Shown here one piece after another: positions 26,756 through 36,497 of a stretch of DNA of 59,582 nt (within the stretch, counting starts at the first letter, position 1; each line of letters begins with the position of its first letter). The stretch covers positions 1,985,148-2,044,729 of the forward strand of contig BCJX01000003.1 in the NCBI GenBank assembly GCA_001600415.1, in the 5' to 3' direction. A program made the translations under genes and the position numbers. Source of the DNA: Pascua guehoae. Its lineage: Eukaryota; Basidiomycota; Tremellomycetes; Trichosporonales; Trichosporonaceae. Below the pieces are notes generated by a model. The model searched no databases and was not told the origin of the DNA. It saw only the letters and a program-made list of their open reading frames with translations.

Positions 26756-27705
26756 CCTTCATTAGCTACTCACGCCCTCAGAGTACGTGCACCCAGGCTC
26801 AATGTCTCTCCGGACTTCCCCGACACCCGTAGTAGAACGAGACCGAGCAGTCATCGAACTCACTCGCAATAGCGGCCAACAGTGTTCTCCACAGTGCGAC
26901 GGAAGGCCCAACCCCACAAAACGATCCGGAACGATGGGTTGCTCGCACCTGCGCGTTCCTTTCCCCTACCCAGACCATGGCCCCACCTTGTCCTGGAATC
27001 TGCCCAACGCGGGCAGAGTCTCAGCCACGGTGCGAGACGAAATGAGATACAGACACAGTGAGGCGGGTGAGGTGGGCTGCAACACGGACGAGCGGCACTG
27101 CCACAAGGAACAAGCAAGACGGGACAGAAACAAGGGGCGCGGGTGAGGGAGACACGTACCCTTGTCCAGACCCCCTGTACTCCGCAGCGGCATGTCCGTC
27201 CGCCAGGCCCATGGGTCCGAATTAAATGCCCGTCTGTCGCAAGGCACCACCCGGGCAGGTCGTGACGCTGACACGCTCTTTCTTCTCGCGCCGTATCCGA
27301 TTCTGCGCCGCCGGAAGACTCGGATTGTGGTCTGTCTGGCCTTGTTAGCTCTGGCGTCACGTTGACATGGTCGGATAGACACGCGGGCCAAGATGTCCAA
27401 CCATGAACAAAGGACATATGACAGTGTCGTCCGTCTGGTCGGACAGGGGTTCGGATTACTAAAGGAGTGGAAGGGAATGCCTCGAATGGGTCTATCGTGG
27501 CCACATTCCATGGCCCCTCAACGTCGCCAAGCAGGTGCGTGTGGTTGGGGTAGTTCACGGCGATTGGTGTTGTCCAATCTGTGTGAGTACAAGGGGTTGG
27601 TTGTGGGACAACTGTTGGCACGGAGGTTCGTCAGCAGAAGGGGTGCCGCATAACATGAGACGCTTATGGACACATGGAGTTTGCGTGCCGATATTCCCAC
27701 CACAT

Positions 27706-27870
27706 CAGTAGCCGACTTCTTGGGGCATCGACTTGCACGCTATACAGTACGGCCCGCACGAGGTCTTGTGTCGCTTACGTCGTTTCAGTAGGCGGCTTCT
27801 TGATGGACATGGACTTGCACGTTATATACAGTAGTAGGGCCCGCTAGGTCTCGTGTCGCTCCCGCCGTTT
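27706..27870 (+). repeat. imperfect tandem duplication, 80 and 85 bases
   Basis: Copy 1 (27706-27785) and copy 2 (27786-27870) share blocks in the same order: CAGTAG, CGGCTTCTT or CCGACTTCTT, GGACTTGCACG or CGACTTGCACG, TATACAGTA, GGGCCCGC or CGGCCCGC, GAGGTCTTGTGTCGCT or TAGGTCTCGTGTCGCT, and CGTTT at the end. The copies differ by small indels and many substitutions, so the duplication is not recent. Confidence 0.8.
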
Positions 27871-28617
27871 CCGTGAAAGGGACAACTCCAGCATTCCACG
27901 CCCGCTACAGCCGTCAGTATTGTGTGGTGTGATCCCAACGCAAGTCAGAGACGAGTGGGACAAACTCTTGATTTGGATTTTACTAACTGGGCTTTCTTTT
28001 CCAACGCCTGCCAGGCTCTACTGGGCAGGCACGTGTCACATGTGGCGACTGGATCGACCTTGTCCCCGATAGCAAACGGGCCCATCTGATGTTATGATGT
28101 GTGTGTTTACAGGTGGAAACAGACCGTGTGAAGGCCACACGGAGGGTGGCATGGCAGGGGATGGCAGAGAATACGCAAACCCGCACCAACGTGGGCGGAA
28201 CAAGCAACATGGACTGCAGGGTTGAGGGGCAGCACATACAGGTGTGTCCGGAAAGTCGTGAGACTGCCACATTGAGCTCGGGCGCCCGCCCACGCAAGAA
28301 ATGCAGGGCACGAGTAGGGAACACCAGTGTGGTCGCTTGCCGTGCCATTGTTTGGTCGGTAGCGCCTATGCATCCTGGCCTTGCCCGCGCTGAACGTTGT
28401 AGTCTCATGACTTGCCGGCGCACCTGTACTCTGTGGGAGCACACGCAGCTTGGCTGAGAAACCCTGCCACCAGGGCGCGGAGTGAGAGTGGTGGAAATAG
28501 ACGGTTACAGTCGAGGTGGGTTGGGTCCTTGGAGTTGCGAGTTGGCGATGGCCACGTCTCCCGTGGCCTGTCCTGGTTTGGCACCGTGAGTCTTGCACTT
28601 AGCAGGCGTCACCATCT

Positions 28618-28715
28618 TGTAATGTGTATGCAGGGGTGTGTGTAGGGGGCATATGATAGTGTAATGCGTATGTAGGGGCCACATGATAGTGTAGTGCGTA
28701 TGCAGGGGGGCACAC
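28618..28715 (+). repeat. degenerate ~30-base tandem repeats
   Basis: There are three imperfect units built around TAATGCGTATG(C/T)AGGGG followed by a CACATGATAGTG-like segment. The first unit carries a short insertion (GTGTGTGTAGGGGG). Confidence 0.7.
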
Positions 28716-29235
28716 GAGAGACACCCGAGGGCACGCACATAGCAGGGAGAGTCAGAGGACACTGCAAGCCGGGGGATGGAAACGGGGTGGGGATGATGGG
28801 TTCCCAGAGTGCCCTTGTCCAGAGCATCCGTCTACTGGTACACACGGAGACATTAGTGAGAAGAGGACATGGCTCGACAAGATCTGGGTTCACAGATATG
28901 GGCGGCGGCCTGGCACAGGACATGGGTTGTTGAGGATCACAGCGCGCCCGATGCAATCTGCCATGGCGCCGTGGAAATCGGCCGTGGCCATGCGTGGGCC
29001 AGTTTCACAGGCTGTATCCATATTCGCCGCGGTTAAATATCGTGAGGTGCACAGTCAGACGTCAAGGCTCACAAGAGTCTCCACATGGCGGAAAACCGCC
29101 CTCCCATAAGCAAACTATCTCATCACACAAGATCACACTCATGATCGCCTCACACACGCCCCCAACAATGTCCTGCACTCTATCTATGCGTGTCACACCG
29201 TGCGCTGTCGCTCCACGCGGCCTCGGTTACCACTT

Positions 29236-31624
29236 TTACCACTGGAAGGGCGTGGGTCCGTTGCGGCGGCGCTCAGCCATGTCCTTGACGAGGGACGCAA
29301 TATATGGGCCGTGGACGCGAATTTTCGATCCATGGAATCCTGGGCCCTGTGGGACCGTATAACCGTTCTCCTTGCGCCATCTGGTCGTTAGTCATGCTGG
29401 CATGTTGACAGTTATTTTTGACACGCGGCCATCGGTCGCACTCACTTGCTTGGTGGGAGGTATGTGTCGTTGTGAATCGCATAGTACTCGTGGTGGCTCA
29501 ACTCGGCGAGGATGGCATAGTCGCGCGTGAACCCGGGGGCGTTCATAATCTCGAGCACTCCAGATCCTGGCAGCATCCACAGCTGGTGGCTGAGGCCGTT
29601 TCCGTGCACGCCAAGCATGATCTGCACGAGTGGTGAGTACTAGACACAAAACACACCCCATCTGATCTCCATACTCACATCGGTACGTGCGGCAAGGCAG
29701 AACTGGTCGACACGCTCAAACAGTTCCATCTTGGCGTGGACAAACTCGATCAACCCCTCCTCATCCAGCTCCTGCAGCGAGTCGAGCAACAGGAGATGGT
29801 CCTCATCTACCAGGCGTCGGCCGGTGAGCTGGCTGATGGGTTAGCCAAACACTCGTCGCAGAAACACATACCGATCAACATAGGTAACCACTGGGACATG
29901 GGCAGATTTGCGCTTGACTTGGCATCCAGCCGCCTCGGCAAGCACCTTTACGCGGTCACGCAGGGGTTCAAACCAGTTTGTTGGTACCTTGAGCATCGGG
30001 ACGTCGGCAATCGCCTTGTTGTACCACTTGGGATCAATGCCGTGGCGATGGGCTGCCCAGCGCTTGGTGGTCAGTTCAGGGCCGTGGGTCTCGGAAAGCA
30101 AACGAGGCAGGCTGCGAGGGCCCGACGATGGCTGCTTACGTCTACAATGGCAATCTTGTCATAGAGGAATGTCGCCTTGCTTTCTACGCGGTCCATGAGG
30201 TCGAAAGATTCTTCAACATCCGTGCCCGCCATGATCGTCTTTTGGAACCATGGAGTAATGCCTGAGGGCGGTCAGTCCACGTTCCCCAGCAGGAAGAGTA
30301 CGTACGGGCCCGATCGCGCTGTTGGAGGTTAGCATTTCTTCCCCAAGTCTACACATCATCCCAGCTCACCCAAGCGTTTGGTTGCGCGCGATAGACGATG
30401 CGGCTCGGCATCTCCCGATCGCCGGCCGCAACGGTGAGCCGCCATGCACCAAGGAACATTTCACCTAAGAGGGTGTCAGCGAGCGTTCAAGGAGCGTCGC
30501 CAGAGGTTCCCACGTACCGACTGAGAGTAACGAGAAGGAAGAAGACGAGGTCAGCATGCGTCCTGGGCCAGGCTGCTTTGAAAGAGCTCACTGACTGCGG
30601 GTTGGTCAGCTAGAGAACAACCATCGTGTGCGCTTGCTTACAGTGGTAGTAGTGACCCAAGAACGAGTTGATCTTGCTGCCAGTCCTGTCATCGACACCT
30701 TCCTTGTCGTTGAAAAAGTGCTGTACGTCAACATCTAAACGCCAACGGGCTAGCCACGGAGCGCACCGTCACACCCGGCTGCCGGATGGCAACCCTTCCC
30801 AGAATCTGCCGGGCCTCCGTGGGATTGACGTTGTTCCAACGGTACGGTTCAATGTCCGTGTCTACTCCTTTGTTGTTGGTCCCCTCATCATATGGACCCG
30901 TGAGAATGAACGATGAGCCCTCTTTGGGGAAGCCGGCGGCAACGGGGTCCGAAGACACAAAGTAGAAGGAATCATTGTAGAAGTAGAGGTTGTGAAAGTA
31001 GTCTGACGCGTCGTCAGCCTTGAGGCTCAAGAGTAAAGTCAAGGTGTACCCACTGAAGCCTGAGATGCCCACGACGCGCTTTGTTTCAGGAATGGGCTTT
31101 TCGGCGTCTTGAAGCGGCACGTAGCGCTCGGCATCTGTTATATGTGTCGTTTCGTGGATAGCGACATCGCTCCAGCTTGATGGTAAGAAGTCGATCTGCC
31201 AGTGTCAGTATGGAGTGTCTTGGCTTCCCAGGTGTCTCTGTGGGGGCAGTTGGGTTTGGGGAAATGGCGACCTCCTCGCTTGACCGCTTGGCATCCGTAG
31301 CCCCGGCCATGTGGTAAGGGTGGCGCAAACAATCAAGACGGCTGACGGAGCTCCAAGGAGGGTAATGGATGGAGGAGGTCCAATGGAGGCAATGGATGGA
31401 GGAGGTCCCCAGACTGGGTCCTTGGCGGTGCTCGCACACCCCCAGGTCGTCAAGAGGGAGGTGGAGCACCTGATAGGTGTCCAACTCGTGGACTTTGCAC
31501 TCACGTGTGGTGCGAAAGACGCGTCACGACCTGATGTCGAGAGGAAGACGACGAGGGCACCGAGAAAGACGACGCCGGAGCAGACGACAAGTTTTGCGCG
31601 TCGGTGGAGTGATATGGCCGCCAT
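29236..31624 (-). CDS. GT61-family (DUF563) glycosyltransferase, type II membrane protein
   Basis: Exon 1 (31505-31624) encodes a short basic N-terminus and one membrane segment (LVVCSGVVFLGALVVFL), a type II Golgi/ER anchor. Downstream exons in transcript order are 31054-31195, 30767-31002, 30642-30720, 30592-30594, 30518-30520, 30370-30464, 30306-30318, 30140-30261, 29872-30062, 29679-29832, 29446-29621 and 29236-29380. With exon 1 joined directly they give about 492 aa; an extra exon within 31204-31504 is not excluded. Family evidence: NSFLGHYYH..GEMFLGAWRL, VVTYVDRQLTGRRLVDEDH, and the hallmark IMLGVHGNGLSHQLWM near the C-terminus with EIMNAPGFTRDY. GT61 enzymes transfer xylose, arabinose or GlcNAc; in this lineage a cell-wall, capsule or protein-glycan role is plausible, but donor and acceptor cannot be read from sequence. 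The very small exons are discussed in the findings. Confidence 0.83.
30518..30594 (-). other. two consecutive 3-nt exons in the GT61 gene
   Basis: On the - strand the exon ending CAC T (low end 30642) is followed by GTAAGC...GCTGACC...CAG|TCA|GTGAGC (exon 30592-30594). Next comes ...TTACTCTCAG|TCG|GTACGT (exon 30518-30520), then ...GCTGACACCCTCTTAG|GTGAAATG. Intron lengths would be 47, 71 and 53 nt. Joined, the codons read CAC TTC ATC GGT GAA ATG (HFIGEM). Skipping one or both exons also keeps the frame. Confidence 0.6.
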
Positions 31625-33348
31625 TGTGTGGTGGGTTCCCGACGGGACTGGGCAAAGGCAAGTAACAACACACCGAAATGAGTTGATAAGAGAGGGAGAG
31701 AAACAGCAACAAACGCGCGCGTCGATCAAGTCCGTACATGCTGCCTGCTAATACAGTACACTCGACAGGGTCTGAGGATGTGTGCGCACCAGGTGTGCTT
31801 GAGAGACAAACCCAGGGGAGCGGCTGTGCGGTATGTGCACGCAATGATCGTTACGTGGCTGAAGGGAGGGTGGCGCGTGGCGGAAGGAAAGGCCGTGAAC
31901 GCCAATAGTGTATGGAGTGATCTGGACTCGTCTGGCACCTCAGGTGAGGAGGAACGGGGGGGGGAGGGGGGGTTACTTGCAAGGGGCAACGGGCTAGGCC
32001 GGGGTAGGCCTGTCGAGCACATTGTGTCGGACACTTAAAAAGGTACAAAGCTTACAAAGGGCACTTTCACAACGTGCAAGGACCGTTGCCGATAACCAAA
32101 TGGGCACTAGGGGAGGGAATCTGGTCACAATTCCCTTCAAAAACGCCACCCCTTAAGCCGCGAATTAACTTCAGAGCCCACAGTTCCGCTCCTCGGAAGC
32201 AGAGCCCGCGAGGGGTCAAGGGTTGTCTGAGGTTATCCCCCTCTGTCCTTGTGCGGCGGCCCCGCTTCGCTTGTTACAAGATTTTGGCCTATCCCCCTGA
32301 CGGGCTGACATTAGTGCGTACCTCGTGGCCACCGCTCTCTCCACCGCTCCCTCCCAAGCCCCAGGACTTGGGTGTAAAATGGCCAGGCGCCCTGGGTTTC
32401 AAAAAGCCATCAAAGGCGCATTGATCAACTTTTGATTTATTTATTGATTCGAGTTGTGGGGCAGCCCAAGGACGAATTTCTCTTGGCCCCACTTGCTGGA
32501 GACGCTACTGTGGAAACCCTTGAATAGAGGACCAACGCCACCCAGTGCACTCTTACTCTTTCAGACTGATGCATGTGTAGAGGGTGTCGAAACGGACTGT
32601 GAGGGGTGCAGGGAGGCCGTGCCATGTAGCTTTGAGCTGATACTGAGATGAGCGCTCGAGCGTGAGACAAATACCACCCTGCGCTCCTCACGGTCCTTTT
32701 CAACACCACCCTCTGCACTACTACCTGGCTCTGCCGCGTCACTTGCGGTAGTAGACCTTTGAATGTGCCCAACCACACAACCACACACAGGCACTACTGT
32801 ACAAGTGTTAAACGTGTTCCATAAGTTTGGGTGGCCTTGATAGGATTAACCTTTGTCTCAAGCTGTGCAGATCCCTAAAATAACCACAAGACCACCAGAT
32901 GGTCGATTGGCACAATGAAGGGGATGCTGTCGTACAGTGCACCTGGCATTCTTTGGGCCAGATTGTCGTTTCATATTGGTGCGGCTGCCGGATTACTGCT
33001 CCTGTAATGCGGTCAGAGTGCCAAAGTCGAGAGAGAGGTGAGTGGAGTGGTTGCCAGTGAGTTGCGAGCCAGTCTGTCTTGGCAAGATAGACATGGACGA
33101 TGGATCATGGAGGGGTGGGGTCATGACGACGACGACCAGGTATCATTTTGATAAGCATCGACTCGACTCGACGTTTTCCGCCCCCTTTAATCAAATTCAC
33201 GTCATTTAATTTTTCGGCGTATCAGATTGGCTCTCATGGTTTTCTCGTCACTACTGTCACCGTGGTGTGACCCAGTGTCGGTCGGTGCATGTCGAGGGTT
33301 TGGATCCTTGACACCGCGTTGCCCCATACCAAAACGCCTGCATACGCC
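31625..33348. promoter_or_regulatory. divergent region GT61 / ADE16
   Basis: This 1.7 kb region separates two divergent starts. I recognise no gene. An open + frame at 32074-32424 is Pro/Lys-rich without a family match. The stretch at 33130-33240, just before ADE16, is AT-rich (TTAATCAAATTCACGTC, TTTAATTTTTCGG), which is unusual here and may hold the promoter. Regulatory elements were not identified. Confidence 0.4.
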
Positions 33349-35618
33349 ATGTCCGCGCCCATCGGTAAGCATGCCCCGTGCCCCGCAGCGGGGAGGGCGA
33401 CGTGTGCGGAAGCGCGCGCACGCGCGTACGGAATAGATTAGATGCTCATGCTCCTTCCCAGCCCTCCTCTCGGTCTACGACAAGACCGGCCTCCTGCCGT
33501 TTGCAAAGGCACTCAAGGAGCTCGGGTTCCGTCTCCTTGGCTCGGGCGGCACTGCCCGCCTGATCCGCGACAACGGCATTGAAATTGAGTGGGTAACAAA
33601 CGTCACGGGTGCCTCGTGCACCTGCCGACACCTCTGTAGCGCACACGCGACGACGCGACTGGACTCGACTTGATATCCTCTGTGCAGACGCTGATACCGC
33701 GCCAGGGATGTGTCGTCCATCACCAACGCGCCCGAGATGCTCGGTGGCCGCGTCAAGACGCTGCACCCGGCGGTGCACGGCGGCATTCTGTCGCGCAACA
33801 TTGACTCGGACCTCGCCGACCTCAAGGACAATGGCATCAACCAGATCACCCTGGTCGTGTGCAACCTGTACCCGTTTGTCCTGCAGACGCAAAAGCCCGA
33901 CTGCACGCTCGCGGGCGCCATTGAGGAGATTGACATTGGCGGCGTGACCCTCCTCCGTGCCGCGGCCAAGAACCACGAGCGCACCTCGATTGTCTGCTCG
34001 CCCTCGGACTATGACGCCGTCGTCGCCGAGTGGAAGAAGAATGGCGAGGTCAGCGCCGACACCCGCCGTGGCCTTGCCCTCAAGGCGTTCGAGGCCACCA
34101 AGAGCTACGACGAGGCTATTGCCGACTACTTCCGCAAGATGTACGCCTCGACCGACTCGGACCCCGCCCTCAAGGCCGCCGCCGGCGTCGGTTACCAGCG
34201 CGTGCCGCTCCGCTACGGCGCCAACCCCCACCAAAAGCCCGCCCAGGCGTTTGTCGAGCAGGGTGAAATGCCCATTAAGAGTGAGTTCGGAGAGTAGTGA
34301 GGCGAAACGGTCGCCTGGAATCTCGGGTAATCGCCTATTACCCCAGTGGCTTGGTCTGGGCACTGTTAGGTACCAGCTTAAACTGAGGCAGCCCGCTCGA
34401 GAGCCTGAGCTCGCCATTCGACTTGCCCACACACCGATAATGACCTTGATTCCTCGAGGGCGAGCTGACACGCAGCCCTCTGCGGCTCGCCGGGCTACAT
34501 CAACCTTCTCGACGCTCTCAACTCGTGGGCGCTGGTCAAGGAGCTCTCGGCGGCCCTCGGTCTCCCTGCTGCCGCTTCGTTCAAGCACGTGTCGCCCGCT
34601 GGTGCCGCCGTCGGCGTTCCGCTCTCGGACGTCGAGGCCAAGGTGTTTGGCGTCGACGACATTGCCAACATGTCTCCGCTCGCGTACGCGTACGCTCGCG
34701 CGCGCGGTGCCGACCGCATGTCGTCGTTTGGCGACTTCCTCGCGCTGTCTTCGGTGTGCGACGTGCCGACTGCCAAGATTATCTCGCGCGAGGTGTCTGA
34801 CGGTGTGATTGCGCCCGGATACGAGCCTGCTGCGCTCGAGATTCTGTCCAAGAAGAAGGGCGGCAAGTACTGCGTGCTGCAGATGGACGCCGACTTTGTG
34901 CCGCAGGAGATTGAGACGCGCCAGGTGTACGGTGTGTCGCTGCAGCAGCGCCGCAACGACGTTGTGGTCGACAAGTCGCTCTTTGCAAAGCTCGTGACCA
35001 AGAACAAGGACCTGCCCGACAACGCCATTACCGACCTGATTGTCGCGACGCTCGCGCTCAAGTACACCCAGTCCAACTCTGTGGCGTACGCGCTCAACGG
35101 CGCCGTCGTCGGTCTCGGCGCCGGCCAGCAGAGCCGTATCCACTGCACCCGCCTCGCGGGCGACAAGGCCGACAACTGGTGGCTCCGCCACCACGAGCGC
35201 GTCCTCGCCCTCCCCTTCAAGAAGGGCACAAAGCGCGCAGACAAGGCAAACGCCATCGACCTCTTTGTCACCGGCGAGGCCTTCCGCGCCTCCCCCTCGG
35301 AGCGCGCCCAGTGGGAGTCGCTCTTTGACTCGGTCCCTGCGCCCCTCACAGACGACGAAAAGGCCGCCCACATGGCAAAGTTTACTGGCGTCGCCTGCGC
35401 GTCCGACGCCTTCTTCCCCTTCCCCGACAATGTCCACCGCGCCCGCCGCTCGGGTGTCCAGTACATTGCCGCACCCAGTGGTTCCATCATGGACGACGAG
35501 TGCGTCAAGGTCGCCGACGAGTACGGCATTGTCTACGCACACACCAACCTCCGCCTCGTGAGTACTGGACTGCCACACACGTTTATGCCTCCCCGCTGAC
35601 ATCCAGTTCCACCACTAG
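33349..35618 (+). CDS. ADE16: bifunctional AICAR transformylase / IMP cyclohydrolase
   Basis: Five exons (33349-33364, 33462-33588, 33706-34280, 34476-35557, 35607-35618) give 603 aa, close to the usual ~590. The N-terminal MGS-like IMP cyclohydrolase domain shows [50 protein letters not shown] and [10 protein letters not shown]. The transformylase half shows [46 protein letters not shown] (catalytic Lys-His), [10 protein letters not shown] and [24 protein letters not shown]. The enzyme catalyses the last two steps of de novo IMP synthesis, in the cytosol. S. cerevisiae has two isozymes (ADE16, ADE17); which one this corresponds to is not meaningful outside that lineage. The first exon is 16 nt and the last encodes only Phe-His-His-stop, matching the conserved end LRLFHH. 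Confidence 0.96.
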
Positions 35619-36497
35619 ACGGCCATTTGTAGAAGCGAGGCGAAGCATTTTTGGTTGTTTAAACGCAGAGAAGCATGCATCTCATGAGGTCCGGCGGATC
35701 GACGGGCATACAGGCGTCACGAGTGCCGCATCGACATCACGAGGTGTGTCAGATGATCCCAGTAGAGGACACTAGGAGACTCGCGCTCCCTTTTTGCCTC
35801 CATGCCAAGCTTTTCCTCGTCATTGGGTCGGTGTTCTGTGCGAGCTCTGCGCCGTTGGCACCATGTGGTGTCGAGTGATGACGCACAGTTCTTGGTAGTC
35901 GTGCAAACTACAAACTTGGCGATAACACGTGCGCTCATGCATTGTCGGTCGAGGTGAGTTGGCTGGACTCGTACCAACTCCACGCCACTTTTAATCCTCG
36001 AAGGAGGCGTCGGCATGTATGGCACTCGCCGCTGCGGACAATGTCTGCGGACAAGGCGGCGGCGTAGCGTCGCAAGACGTAGGCGCAGACGCAGACGCTT
36101 GTCTCGATACGAAATACGAGTCTGCTCAAACTCAGCTCTTGCCCATGCCGGGGGCGAGGACCAATGCGGTCATCTGGGGAGAGTGTGGACTGGATTGCTT
36201 GGCCCCTTTGGCACTAATAAAAAATCGGTCCTGCGAGACAAGACTATCTAGCGTCTGCTGACCACTTCGAGTCAGGCGTCAAGCTTCAAGGCTACATGGC
36301 TGTTCTGGCCTATGATATACTATTACGCTTGTACTCGTATAGCACGCCCTGTACTAGTACTATTATTGTACCCTCGCTCTCGGCAAGCTGCTGTTCCACT
36401 TCGGGACGCATGTAACGTCGGTTTTTTGGGGGAGGGGGACACTGTAGCCTCCCCATACTCTGAACACCATCTCCATTTCTTCTGGGCACACAGGTCC
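35619..36497. other. convergent intergenic, no gene seen
   Basis: Both flanking stop codons face this stretch. The largest frames are short and without recognised motifs. At 36020-36110 there is a CGCAGACGCAGACG-type repeat, and 36300-36370 is AT-richer with repeated ACTAGTACTATTATT. Confidence 0.4.

Larger units (their letters stand above)
25687..29235. other. 3.5 kb convergent region without a recognisable gene
   Basis: Both flanking genes end here. I checked all open frames by eye: none shows a domain, membrane pattern or the C/G-ending codon bias of the neighbours. Contents include G15 at 26292-26306, five copies of a 13-base unit (26691-26755), an imperfect 80-85-base tandem duplication (27706-27870) and degenerate 30-40-base repeats (28618-28715). 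A tRNA B-box-like string (GGCTCGAATCC, - strand, ~26112-26122) lacks the rest of a tRNA. Old, decayed repetitive DNA or a non-coding transcription unit are possible; neither is shown. Confidence 0.45.

Noticed and set aside
33446..35602. 718-residue open frame on the - strand opposite ADE16
   Set aside because: It mirrors the coding strand of a certain gene. Strong C/G third-position bias leaves the antisense frame open, and its Val/Leu/Asp-rich sequence matches no family.
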